Positions 10,803 to 19,957 of a DNA stretch of 64,000 nucleotides are shown here, piece after piece. This stretch comes from Peronospora farinosa. Taxonomy: Eukaryota > Oomycota > Peronosporomycetes > Peronosporales > Peronosporaceae. Position numbers and translations under genes: made by a program. The notes below the pieces were generated by a model. That model was given only the letters and a program-made list of their open reading frames with translations, did not search any database and was not told where the DNA came from. Location of the stretch: NCBI GenBank assembly GCA_947646735.1, contig CANTFK010000633.1, positions 521,163 through 585,162 of the forward strand. The letters are read 5' to 3'. Numbering within the stretch: position 1 is the first letter of the stretch; each line of letters starts with the position of its first letter.

Positions 10803-12029
10803 GCGCTCAGCCAGTAGCCGCTGCTCACGTCGAGTCCGCTCATCAGCCTCAGTCGTAGCGACCGCACGATCTTGAGCTCTCTCATCCATCTTGCGAGCAT
10901 CAAGTAGGGCATTCTTAGACTCCTCGGCTTCAGCGCGAAGTAGGCGTAGCTCGTCATTCGACTGTACAAGCGCCCAATTGCGAGAATCGGCGCTCATCGC
11001 CAGAGATCTTCCGTCGTGATGCTCCTCCTCCATTAGTCGATGCATCGGGTGCGCGACATTGTATTGTTGACCGTATTGTCGATCACGAGAATCACAAGCC
11101 CCAGAAGACGAGTAATGACTCGGCGCTCACGAAAAACCATTCGGGAAACATTACAGGGTTCGCTGATTGGGATATTCACCGGCGGACGATACATGGGAGC
11201 CATCGAGTACGCTGACCAGGATGTACCGGACGTGATCGAGGACTATGTGTCCCGTAGAAAGATGGTGATCGCGACCGACGCTGCCGGTTCCATCTCCGAT
11301 CTCGCGAGCCGTAATGCTCGTGAGCAACGGAACCATGAAGACCTCCCGAGCGACTCCGAGACCGAGACCTATTACGAGGATCGGGAGCATACGGATGATA
11401 CGGTTGACGACCTCGGCTACGTGAACGCCGTCGGCGATCGTAAGGACGCGTTCTCACTCGCCGTAGCTCGGACACCTGGAACTCCGAAAGGCTTCTCTCA
11501 TAACGGGCAATCCATGGACGAATATGATCGGGCATCCCCCCGCGTACATACCAACGTTCCATTCCTGCCGGACCGGTCGCGATCTTCCCATGTTGCACGT
11601 TGGACATCCTTCACGAACGTGGACGTAACAAAGGTGATACTCGTCACAAGTCATGCGACAGATGCGTCGGCGCAGGTCGCCAATAGCGTGTCTATCACGC
11701 GTTCCCTCGCGACCGTCTAACCAGGACGTGAAGGACGTTCCTTCACGTCGGCTCACGTTCCAGCGTCTAATGAAGGCATACCAAGATCTCTGCAACGCAT
11801 CGTCGGTATACGCGTTGTTCGTCGCTTTGCCTCTCACTGTACGGTATCGCGTGAGGAGGTCCTTCATGACCTCCAGTGGCTCGGGTTCGACAGCACCTTC
11901 AAGACCATACAAGCGCCACGGTTTCAAGTCTCCATCCATGACCTGCGGCGCCTGCTCTCTTCGGATCGTCGCTTGGTGTTCCCAGTTCTGGCTGTCAGAG
12001 ACATTGTTTCTTGGACATCCAGGGTCCAT
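10803..12029 (-). pseudogene. Antisense ORF between pol and 3' LTR (RS-rich, coiled coil)
   Basis: A minus-strand coding region starts at a true ATG (12027-12029) only 110 bp from the 3' LTR and runs toward pol. The first 190 codons (to 11454) include a Cys/His cluster, CRMTCDEYHLC followed by CPTC, that could bind zinc. A frameshift near 11590 moves to a frame with MERWYVRGGM and an Arg/Ser-rich run (RRRRSRSRGR, RSRSRSRSGG) down to 11176. A third segment (11045 downward) is a long coiled coil (NDELRLLRAEAEESKNALLD, then TRREQRLLAERLRQLE) that runs into the end of pol. Base composition and protein-like character exceed what the plus strand offers here. I do not recognise the family. Probably a retrotransposon accessory protein, now broken. 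Confidence 0.65.
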
Positions 12030-12030
12030 G

Positions 12031-12056
12031 CTGCTCAGTTATGTCTAACTGAGCAG
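12031..12056 (-). other. Hairpin directly upstream of antisense ATG
   Basis: An 11-bp perfect stem (CTGCTCAGTTA / TAACTGAGCAG) with a 4-nt loop begins one base upstream of the antisense start codon. In an antisense transcript it would sit in the 5' leader and could affect translation; this is inference from position. Confidence 0.5.
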
Positions 12057-12125
12057 GTTCGAAGTTACGCCGTTGGTCGAGAAGAACATTCTACGTTTCG
12101 CGCTTACGTTGAGGTAAGCGAAACT

Positions 12126-12138
12126 TAAAGAGGGGTGA
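12126..12138 (+). other. Polypurine tract before 3' LTR
   Basis: The stretch TAAAGAGGGGTGA precedes the 3' LTR start at 12139. It is purine-rich apart from two T residues. This is the expected place for plus-strand DNA priming. Confidence 0.6.
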
Positions 12139-12438
12139 TGTAATGAGCAACCTATTACATAAGTAGTTTTAGGAATAATACGTAATTACATAAGTAGGCA
12201 TAGGGCAGTATCCGATTAGCAGATACTGCGCGCATTTTATTATTGGGGTGCCAGAACCAATACTTAATCGATAATAAATTGACTTTCATATTGAGTGGTT
12301 CCCATGAGCTAGGGAACATATTCGGTCTTGTTGCGAATAAAAAAATAAAAGAAAATAGAGTTATATTTACGATTGATTAAGAGCGCTTCCTCAACGCCCT
12401 TTTAGTGTAAGACGGTAACGGGTCCTTAGTCTGTTACA
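12139..12438 (+). repeat. 3' LTR of family A Gypsy element
   Basis: This 300-bp direct repeat of 4784-5092 starts TGTAATG and ends TTACA. It has several substitutions and short indels relative to the 5' LTR, which indicates an old insertion. Flanked on the right by GTCGA, the near-match of GTCAA left of the element. Confidence 0.92.
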
Positions 12439-12516
12439 GTCGAAGGTATATTTAAATGATTGCTTTAAAAGAGAGAATTGACAGCACTTATCAATTAGCA
12501 TGTATTGGTGCTGTAA

Positions 12517-12597
12517 ACTCTTTCCATGTCAGGCTGCTTCCAGCAAGTGCGAAATTTTTTTTCGCACTTGCTGGAAGCAGCCTGACATGGAAAGAGT
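12517..12597. repeat. Perfect 38-bp inverted repeat with 5-nt loop
   Basis: The left arm 12517-12554 pairs perfectly with the right arm 12560-12597 around a TTTTT loop. Arm content includes CATGTCAGGCTGCTTCCAGC. A transcript would fold into a near-ideal hairpin, and the DNA could extrude a cruciform. It lies 78 bp outside the 3' LTR. It could be a foldback element, a small-RNA precursor, or a snap-back artefact of cloning or assembly. Confidence 0.9.
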
Positions 12598-13062
12598 ACA
12601 AAATCTGTGCTTGGTCGATGGATACTCCATATTAAGCACCCGCCCTGCGTGAAGCTGCTTATCTTAACCGACAAAGAGATGGAAATTAGCAAGAAGAACG
12701 AATCGTATGGACGCGGATCGACGTGCTTACGCCGAGCGCTGATGGAACCTGTCATTTTCATCGATGGGACAGAGCTGACTATGGATGAGGTGAAGCTGCG
12801 AGGGAGCGATTGCTGGCCAAGAAAGAAAAGGCCAATGACGAAGCCGAGTCTATGAAGAAGCTAAGCTGACCTTGGAGGAGGCCAAAACGATAATGTAGAA
12901 CAATACTATATTGCAGTTACAGCTCTGACCTACGGCGAGCGCGGAGCCATCGTGAGCTACCTTCGCTGTGCCAACACGCTCAATATCTCTTCTGATTCTG
13001 CTCGAAGCATGCAATAACTTATTTCTAATACCATTCTTTTGCCTTTTTTATTCTACTGATAG
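12598..13062. other. Non-coding stretch with short open frames
   Basis: A 76-codon open frame near 12607-12855 has no recognised domain and no partner exons. I see no gene here; it may be decayed repeat sequence. Confidence 0.4.
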
Positions 13063-14219
13063 CGCACTTTGCTTATTCTTCCAGATCGACACACACTTAT
13101 CGAAAAAAAATTGCATGGTCTCTCGTTGCGTCCCACTACTGTAAGCAAAAGCGAATTAAACCGACCACGGCAAAAAGCCCTTAAGCAAATGCTATGTGTT
13201 AGCGGGTCCATCTAGAGTTCCTGAACATTATTCGCTGCTATGAGGATGTTGAATGGAAAAAAGCCATCCACTACGCTGCCTTTGCTGTGCGTGCTAGTCA
13301 CCACAGCGTTCTATATGCATCGCCAGGCCAGCTGATATATGGACAAGACATGATATCACGTCGGCTTCACGAAGCTAGTTGGAGCTATCTCTCTAAGCGA
13401 CGGTTCGAAGCGATCTTACCAGATAATACTCGCGAAAACCGCAAACGATTGGAACACTTCTACAGCCCCGGCGATCACATCATGCTCCGTGTCCCGCATT
13501 CGACGCATCTTTCCGTGTTCAGCCTAGTGCGGCATGGGGGGCGTATGACATGCCAGTTGATATGACAGACAGTTCATGGCATGAAAGAGTTGAGAGTTTC
13601 TGACATGCCCCAGTTGACAGGTTATAACAGCACGTTAGGTTGAGCACGATAGGACTTATGGTAGGTTAATTAATTCATCTCTCATTTTTACCTACATCTC
13701 CAGAAGCCTCTCCAGCAAGCTCTCGGAGCCGATTGCCCCTCTGCCAGCCAGGGTATGTCATTATTTATTAATAAAAAATGAATTAATAATCAGTTTTATT
13801 ATGATAGATCAAAGCAAAAAATGAAATTAATAGAAAAATTCAAATAGTTTAAATATAAAACATGAAGTAGCTATAAGAAATAATTATATATTCCATAACT
13901 ATATTATATGGTATAAAGACCATTTAATATCGTAATAGAATATACATGTATTGCTAAACTAATTGCGCACTTTGCTGATCCTTCCAGATCGACGCACACT
14001 TATCGAGATATTTTCGCATGGTCTCTCGTCGCGTCCACTACTGTAAGCAAAAGTTAATTGTATTCGAAAAATGAATATATATTCAGTTTTATTTAAATAG
14101 ATCAAAGCAAAAAAAATGAAATTAATAGAAGATTTCAAACAGCTTTAAATATAAAATATGGAATAGCTATAAGCTAAAGTAGTTATATATTCCATAACTA
14201 TATTATATGGTATAAATAA
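13063..14219. repeat. Two duplicated modules in A-B-A'-B' order
   Basis: Module A (about 13063-13158, with TTCCAGATCGAC and ATGGTCTCTCGT) recurs at about 13964-14059. Module B (about 13777-13922, with TCCATAACTATATTATATGG) recurs at about 14066-14219. Copies differ by scattered substitutions and indels. The first A is separated from the first B by the integrase fragment at 13230-13620, as though an insertion split a tandem array. B is very AT-rich. The copies may be remains of LTRs or of a MITE. Confidence 0.75.
13230..13620 (+). pseudogene. Integrase C-terminal fragment of a second Gypsy family
   Basis: The plus strand reads VRASHHSVLYASPGQLIYG, DMISRRLHEASWSYL, then RRFEAILPDNTRENRKRL and SPGDHIML. 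This pattern (AVRASYHST..SPGQLVFGRDM..NARENKKR..GD) is the end of the integrase core plus linker of a Ty3/Gypsy group different from families A and B here. There is no ATG-initiated gene, no upstream catalytic domain and a stop at about 13565. It is a fragment. Confidence 0.75.
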
Positions 14220-14733
14220 ATTTCGATCTTCGATAATCTGTAGAAATATTGAAACTTACCCTTACATTACCCTTAGAATTATTTTAGAAACAACCACGTA
14301 ATTCAACATATCACTTACATTGTTAATACGTTATAAGTTCAGAAAAATATAAACTTAGAAGATCAAATGATGGGGAAATTGTTTGTGGGTAGGTTAACAC
14401 TGATACTGATTGACTTATCTTCATACTTACACACGCCTTCCTCCAAGTAGCAGACAAAAAGGCAACCATTATCACGGCGCAATCTTGAAACGACATCATT
14501 GGTCCAAACACCAGTATTAAATCCCGGTGGAGTGCTGAACGTGAGTAGTGCCCCATTGCGGTCATTCGATAACGGCAATTTATCGAGTGCCAAAGAGCTT
14601 TTTGGTATTCCGGGTCTAGACATCCTCGGCCTCGAAATTCTTTTTTTCAAAATCACCTAAGGTCTTCCGGCATTCTAGAGGTACTAGTATCCGACCTATC
14701 GGCGACACCCTTCGGTCGCCAGGATGTCATTTG
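14220..14733. other. No firm gene; one unexplained minus-strand open frame
   Basis: A minus-strand frame of 97 codons (14656 to 14363) contains a reasonably protein-like start (RPGIPKSSLALDKLPL) and could end at a donor-like GTGTGTAAGTATG near 14435. I recognise no family and no partner exon. A perfect inverted repeat GGCGAC..GTCGCC lies at 14701-14720. Confidence 0.3.
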
Positions 14734-14941
14734 TGTAATGGGGCAACCTATTACATTATAGGAATAATATAACTCTCCACAGGTACGAATAGGGCAGTAT
14801 CATAATATTATCTTATAAGGTAATATTGCATAAAAATTTTTAGATTAAATTAATATTGTCGAATGTTTATTAGCTAAGATAATATTCACATTTGCACCTA
14901 ATGTTAGTGCCAACGTTATGTGACGGGCTCACGCCGTTACA
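14734..14941 (+). repeat. Solo LTR related to family A
   Basis: The stretch begins TGTAATGGGGCAACCTATTA, the same start as the LTR at 4784, shares AGGGCAGTAT, and ends CCGTTACA. The middle is AT-rich and unlike family A. There is no internal region on either side and no clear target duplication. It is a solo LTR of a related subfamily. Confidence 0.7.
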
Positions 14942-15220
14942 TAGTCAATAATATTTACGTGAGAATTTAATTAATTCCGGAGCGTAGATATATCTTTCGC
15001 AAGTTCGGTTTATGATGCCCAATTTTCAAAAGAAATACCAATTTGGCTTTAAAACAACAGCTTTTCTCAATATACAATTGAAATGGAGATTTGCTAAAAA
15101 TTCAAACTTGAAAAAATGGCTCTAATTCTACACCGCAGTGTAATAAAGCCAGCATGATTCTTCTTCATTAAACATATGAAGTGCGTGCGTTCTCTTCTAG
15201 ATATCAGCTTTACTGTCAGC
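14942..15220. other. AT-rich intergenic stretch
   Basis: No coding region is supported. It contains the 3' flank of the minus-strand gene that ends at 15221. Confidence 0.5.
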
Positions 15221-15979
15221 CTAGAAGTCTCCTGCAAATTCCCCGCCACCAAAATCACCGCCGCCACCCAAATCACCACCGCCGCTATTCATGTCACCTA
15301 TAGCTTCTCCAATTAGAAGCCCACCCAGAAGACCTCCAGCAGCGCCCATAGCCACGGCACCACCTGTGCCCATACCACGACGCCCACCATGTCGGTCATC
15401 ACCCCCGTAGCCTCTATTATCATATCCTGGCTGGACGTAAGTAGGTTGGGCATAGCCTCCTTGTGCATACACTGGTTGAGTGTACGCTCCCGGTCCGTGT
15501 CCCTGCTGAGTATATCCGCCTTGGTTATACTCGGGCTGCTGAGCGTAGGTCACGCCAACCTCACCTGGGCAATTACCGTCACCACGTTGTTGTATGCGGC
15601 GCTTGCGCATGGCCATGAACACACCACCCCCGATCAGCGCGCCGACGATGAAGACGCCGAGGCCGATCCACATCCAGTAGCTTTTGCTCTTGCTCTTGCG
15701 CTGACACGTGCACTCGTAATTGTTTTCCGAGGAGCAGACGTCGCTGGCAGGGCAGCAACAAGCGCGGCGGTTACTGGATGGGTCCAGCCACGAGTGGCAA
15801 AACTTGCCGGCAGCTCCTCTGTATGCCTCAGAGCAATCGCCCGTATCGCGGCAGATTTCACACTGTGAGGGAGTAGAAGCGGAGGATTTGGAAGTGGTTG
15901 CAGACGTGGGGCCACTGGGCGACTGGGCGGAAGTTACGGCAGCTAGCGCCACCAGGAACAGCAAATCACGAAGTCGCAT
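15221..15979 (-). CDS. Secretory-pathway membrane protein, Cys-rich ectodomain, Gly-rich tail
   Basis: I chose the second in-frame ATG (15977-15979), because translation then starts with a clean signal peptide, MRLRDLLFLVALAAVTSAQ; the ATG at 16021 would add 14 residues. The predicted protein has about 252 residues. After a Ser/Thr-rich spacer comes a short domain with ten cysteines (CEICRDTGDC, ACCC, ECTC). One membrane segment follows (WMWIGLGVFIVGALIGGG), ending in a basic RKRR stop-transfer. The cytosolic side holds QGGY/AQP-type repeats, then a glycine-zipper-like segment (MGAAGGLLGGLLIGEAIG) and a Gly/Asp tail. The layout suggests a single-pass surface or endomembrane protein. I do not recognise a named family. 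It is divergent from the CdsA gene to its right. Confidence 0.75.
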   Translation of the reverse strand: MRLRDLLFLVALAAVTSAQSPSGPTSATTSKSSASTPSQCEICRDTGDCSEAYRGAAGKFCHSWLDPSSNRRACCCPASDVCSSENNYECTCQRKSKSKSYWMWIGLGVFIVGALIGGGVFMAMRKRRIQQRGDGNCPGEVGVTYAQQPEYNQGGYTQQGHGPGAYTQPVYAQGGYAQPTYVQPGYDNRGYGGDDRHGGRRGMGTGGAVAMGAAGGLLGGLLIGEAIGDMNSGGGDLGGGGDFGGGEFAGDF

Positions 15980-16241
15980 GTTGGTAGTTATGTTTAATTT
16001 GCAAACTGTGTGTTTCAACACTGGAAGAAGGGAGCAATCATCAATATCGAAAAATCGAACATAGATAAGAAAGGTAGGTGCTTATACGCACTGTGTATAG
16101 TGTCAAACAGCAGTAATCACTGCTGATATATAAATTCATACAAGAATAATGGATACTTACGAATATCCAGCAATCAAGCGATTTGCTCGAAAAAAATCAA
16201 TTCGATCGTGTAGGTACAAAAATACCCGTACAAATTGTACG

Positions 16242-17293
16242 ATGGCGATAGCTTGGAGGCGACGAGTGCTGACAGCATTCGTGGGAATCCCGACGGCACT
16301 TCACCTGCTGAGCTCTGATGTGGGCATGCTGCTACTAGCCACGATGATGTGCTGCTTATCGCTAGTAGAGTTCACTGACACCATCTGCCTACATATAGTG
16401 CCCCAACCAAAGTCGGCGACAGAGAAGATGGTGCATCGCCTGCTCTTGGTTGCATCGGGTGCTGTGCTGTGCGTAGGCGCGTGGACTGGCGTCAAATATG
16501 TTTATGGTGGGAGAAATGTCGCTCTTTTACTTAGCTCTGATATCGTCAGAAGCTAAATATGGTGGCTCTCTCGTTTAATTCAATTGCAGATGCCATGAGT
16601 TTCGCTGCGACCTTAGCTATCTCCACGTACCACATCGCGACAGCCAGGAAGATGGACCAAATAAGTAGGCGAATAGAAAATGTGCAAATTGCAAATAGCG
16701 CACTGACAATCGCTTGTGTTACTGTAGCGCTGATCAAGTTGCTGTTGGATCTGTTTGCGCTGCTGTACATAGTAAACGGCTTTAGCCACGCCATTTTGCT
16801 AAGATACAGCTCACACAAGTACGGGTTTGGGCTGCAGATCCTTGGACTTTGCTGTGCCTGGGTTTGTGACAGTTGTGCTCTTGTAGCGGGGTCCTTAATG
16901 GGTGACACAAAACTAGCACCCGTTGTAAGTCCAGGCAAGACGCTCGTGGGTGCTATTGCTGGGGTCACCTCAAGTGTCGTCACAGTGCTGATCCTGTTTG
17001 CACTCCCACACCTTACATTCTCGTTACCAGCAATTGGCCAGTGGACACACGAGCTGCTGCCTCCACCAGACGTAGTGCCTCGTACTCACCAGGTGATGCT
17101 CGGTGTGCTGCTTGGTGTTTTGTGCATATTGGGAGATCTTGTAGAGTCGTTCGTGAAACGCGTTGCCGGAGTGAAGGACTCGGGTTCGTTCTTCCCGGGC
17201 CACGGTGGATGTCTTGATCGTATGGATAGCTTCTTGTTTGTCGCGCCGTGCCTGTATTTCTACAGTCAGTTTGTTTTGTTTAAGCCGACGTAA
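16242..17293 (+). CDS. Phosphatidate cytidylyltransferase (CDP-diacylglycerol synthase), two exons
   Basis: CdsA-type enzymes convert CTP and phosphatidate to CDP-diacylglycerol for phospholipid synthesis in membranes. The diagnostic signature is near the C-terminus: SFVKRVAGVKDSGSFFPGHG followed by GCLDRMDS (about 17145-17230), fitting the family pattern S-x-x-K-R-x4-K-D-x-G-x6-H-G-G-x3-D-R-x-D. SPGKTLVGAIAG upstream is also typical, and several hydrophobic membrane segments are visible. Two frames join through a 77-nt intron, 16473-16549 (GTAGGC..GTCAG), in phase 0; the stop after 16554 lies in the first exon's frame. I chose the ATG at 16242 (MAIAWRRRVLTAFVG). An upstream in-frame ATG at 16149 would add 31 basic residues, possibly a targeting sequence. 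The 3' end lies 77 bp from the convergent gene. Confidence 0.9.
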
Positions 17294-17370
17294 CAAGTTC
17301 CGAGCAAAGGCAATATGATAGCATGTCAACAGGAACTCAATAGAGTTTACAGCTTACTGCAATTGAAGAT

Positions 17371-18067
17371 TTACAATGTGGCATCTACAGCCTCCTCCAC
17401 GATCGACTCAACCTTCGTCTTGCTGTTTCCATTCATCGTGGTGTCAGGCTTCGACGGTTCCATCGTCAGCAGAGCCTTCGAAGTTCCCACTTTTTCTACC
17501 TGGGCCGGATCGTTAATGTCAATCTCCACGGTCTTTGTCTTTGAGTTCTTTCGCAGGAACTTCTGGCGATCTTTTCGAGATCCGCCCAATTTGCTTGAAT
17601 ACTTGCGAATCCGGTCCCTACAGCCATTTACATTATTACTGTACGAATACACAAACTTTTTAAGAGCGGTACAGCTCGTATTGCAGACGTACGTGATGAC
17701 GCCCGTGTCAGACACGTTGAGCTTGAAAGAGGTTCTGCGCATTGCCAGACTGAACTCCGTGACTTTCCCGTCGCCGACCCCGTGCAGAGCATTCAGCTTA
17801 GCAGAAGCCTCGGCTTGCTGGATAGCAATCTCATCGTACACGCACTTCTCGTTCCGCTTGGTGCACCAGTAGCAGATGCCCACGCACACAAGCAGCAGGA
17901 TGACCAGGTTTGACCCGAAACTAGACTGAGCAGTAGAAAACACCCAAAATCAGAGTAGAACAACTGCTTCATCATGCCTCTCTCTGCCGTCAACGCACCT
18001 TTACCATGCCCTTGGCGATTATACCGAACACGAAGAGCAGCAGCAGATATTGCGTTCGGAGCTGCAT
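17371..18067 (-). CDS. Small membrane protein with signal peptide, two exons
   Basis: Exon 1 is 18005-18067 and exon 2 is 17371-17925. They are joined across a 79-nt intron (GTAAAG..CTGCTCAG) in phase 0. The splice gives about 205 residues, starting MQLRTQYLLLLFVFGIIAKG, a signal peptide or first membrane helix. A second strongly hydrophobic segment (LVILLLVCVGICYW) follows soon after. The rest is soluble, with a Cys pair (YVCNTSCTALKKF) and a very basic stretch (RDRIRKYSSKLGGSRKDRQK). The tail is hydrophilic. No named family is recognised. Convergent with CdsA. The splice model is supported because exon 2 alone has no good context for its first ATG, and both splice sites fit consensus. Confidence 0.6.
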
Positions 18068-19039
18068 GATGTCCGACTTTGCACGATTTTTAAAGTATAA
18101 TTTAATGTGTTGACACACAGAAAAGTAGATGAAACATCGCGACAAGTCAGTTTCATAACTTTGTAGAGCGCGCTTTATACGCAAGAGCAAAGACGCTGCT
18201 TCAAACGGCTCTACTTTTTCCGCGCACTTGGCGTGCTGCAATATTTGGGTTACTCAAATGACCGTCTAGTCTGATTATCGCTCAACGAAGCCAGGCGCTG
18301 CCATACGAGATGCATTACGTTAACCGTCAAGCGATTCGCCAAGCAAAAAGCGCTCGAACACACTAAGATACTCGAGCCCGAACAATATCGCTTGCAAAAT
18401 TAGCTTTGTTCTAAGATGTCTTTGACATTAGAAATATGTGCATCCATTATATATTGTCCTCTACGCGTACAGCGTTATATGAAATTGTGTTATCGACTGC
18501 TTAAATCTCCACGCAGCAGTTATTTTGTGCATCATGACTGTAGCAATCCTGTAGAGTACATTTTCATTCAGTTTTTGTTGTCAATTGATCGTGCTTGAGT
18601 GTCAATCCTTGCGCTTGCACAAGGACTGACACTCATGCACGATCAAGTAAACTCTCAGTATCGGTGTGAACTTCTGACACCAGTGCAAAGGCGCGGCCGC
18701 CCACTAAAACGATTTTTTGCAGAATCTGCCGCCACTGCAGCTGATGCCTTTCAGCATACTCATCTTAGCAAATGCAAAAGAATGTCAGCCAACCGCCCGT
18801 ACCTGCGTGGCATCTCACATGTCCATTTTCATCGTCTTCTAGTATAAGCTTTGCTGCTCATACGCTACTGTGGTCCGTGTAGCCGCGCAAAAGTACGAAA
18901 AGCTATGGCTTTCCTAACGCAGATTCAGTAGTCTTTGACGTCGAGTCCAATTAATAATGCGAAGCACACGAATAATCAAATAGCGGGCACCAGGCCAAAA
19001 CCTGTACCCTTTTCATTGCTCTTTCAGTGTGCTAGATTT
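18068..19039. other. Intergenic region with an imperfect hairpin
   Basis: No gene is supported. Short open frames at 18416 and 18599 have no domain. The notable structure is the inverted repeat at 18585-18646. Confidence 0.5.
18585..18646. repeat. 27-bp inverted repeat with two mismatches
   Basis: The left arm 18585-18611 and right arm 18620-18646 pair with two mismatches around an 8-nt loop (CGCTTGCA). Core arm: GATCGTGCTTGAGTGTCA. In form it is like the hairpin at 12517-12597 but unrelated in sequence. It could be a foldback or small-RNA precursor. Confidence 0.8.
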
Positions 19040-19789
19040 CTAGCTGGCTGTTTGGCTCGACGGCAAATCTGTCGCGTAGTCCACGTGGGACCGCTTAAAG
19101 TTCTCCGCCCACATCTTTTCAAAGAGCTCTCGCTCGTGTTGCGGCTGTGGTGGACGAAGTTCCTTCGGGAGCTGTGCAGCTGGGCGAAATGCCACGGAGT
19201 CCATAGGTCGCGCGTTTACCTTGCCCAGATAGCCGCCAAGAAAGTTAATCAGCACAGTTGGCTCGTTCGATTCGTACATGAGCTCGCGGATGAAATTTTC
19301 AAGAGTGATGCACTTTTGGTGCAAATACGATGGTTCCAGCCGATTGAACCAGCGCGTCTCGATGCCTGCCCAAGCGTCTTGTGTCCGCGTGTAGCGCTTT
19401 TCATCAAGCGTCTTCACTAGCTCCCCGAACTCCGAGTACCGACGCCAGTCTGCGTAAAGCTCCTTGCCGAGCATAAGGGTAATTAAATACTGCGCGTGAC
19501 GATCAGCACCCGAGCGCGACTGCACAATCCGAAACTTGGGGATGGATACTGTAGCAGAGACAACCTTGCCATTGCCTTCTGTGACGATTGTAAATGTTTT
19601 GTGTGCTGCCGTAATACGTGTGTTTGTCTGTTCGTCACCTAGGACATGAACGTTGCCTACGTCTATGAGTCCCAAATCAGCACTCAATCGACGACGTAGC
19701 GAGTGAATGGAACCATCGCCGCCCCAGCTCTCGCTACTCGAGTCAATGTCTGCGAACCAGCCCCACTCGGCGCTGCCTTCTCTACTCAT
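19040..19789 (-). CDS. PX (phox homology) domain protein
   Basis: A single-exon frame of 249 residues starts at ATG 19787-19789. The PX domain spans about residues 75-195: it begins around VVSATVSIPKFRIV, has the phosphoinositide-binding RRYSEFGELVKTL motif, then RWFNRLEPSYLHQKCITLEN and the last helix with FIRELM. PX domains bind phosphatidylinositol 3-phosphate and direct proteins to endosomal membranes. The N-terminus is acidic (DIDSSSESWGGDGS) and the C-terminus hydrophilic. No further domain is visible, so a sorting-nexin-like role is possible but without a BAR domain. Confident in the domain, less in exact function. Confidence 0.85.
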   Translation of the reverse strand: MSREGSAEWGWFADIDSSSESWGGDGSIHSLRRRLSADLGLIDVGNVHVLGDEQTNTRITAAHKTFTIVTEGNGKVVSATVSIPKFRIVQSRSGADRHAQYLITLMLGKELYADWRRYSEFGELVKTLDEKRYTRTQDAWAGIETRWFNRLEPSYLHQKCITLENFIRELMYESNEPTVLINFLGGYLGKVNARPMDSVAFRPAAQLPKELRPPQPQHERELFEKMWAENFKRSHVDYATDLPSSQTAS

Positions 19790-19957
19790 CAGGGAAGACG
19801 ATCGGATGCGCGACGGCGGACCACCTTTTCGCCAGGGATAGCAGAAACATTAGCAACAACGACAACAACCATGCAACACCGACGTCCCATCGACAAGATA
19901 CGAAATCACAACAGTCAGTTCCTTCGTCCGTCTCGTCAATTCAAGCACAGCAGACAT

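Larger units (their letters stand above)
4784..12438 (+). mobile_element. Nearly complete Ty3/Gypsy LTR retrotransposon (family A)
   Basis: The element is flanked by direct LTRs that begin TGTAATG and end TTACA, at 4784-5092 and 12139-12438. It sits between GTCAA (4779-4783) and GTCGA (12439-12443), a 5-bp target duplication with one mismatch. Internal order on the plus strand is leader, gag with zinc knuckle, aspartic protease, a repeat-rich linker, reverse transcriptase, RNase H, integrase and a C-terminal SH3-like end. This protease-RT-RNaseH-integrase order defines Ty3/Gypsy. An antisense coding region then runs to just before the polypurine tract. LTRs differ by several substitutions and indels, and pol carries stops and frameshifts, so this is an old, immobile copy. 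The remnant at 1-1600 is a relative. Confidence 0.92.

Noticed and set aside
13777..14219. CRISPR-like or tRNA-array interpretation of the AT-rich repeats
   Set aside because: Only two diverged copies of each module exist, with no spacer pattern and no tRNA features.
15389..15868. Plus-strand frame of 159 codons opposite the Cys/Gly-rich protein
   Set aside because: The minus strand has a signal peptide, Cys pattern and membrane segment; the plus frame has no domain.
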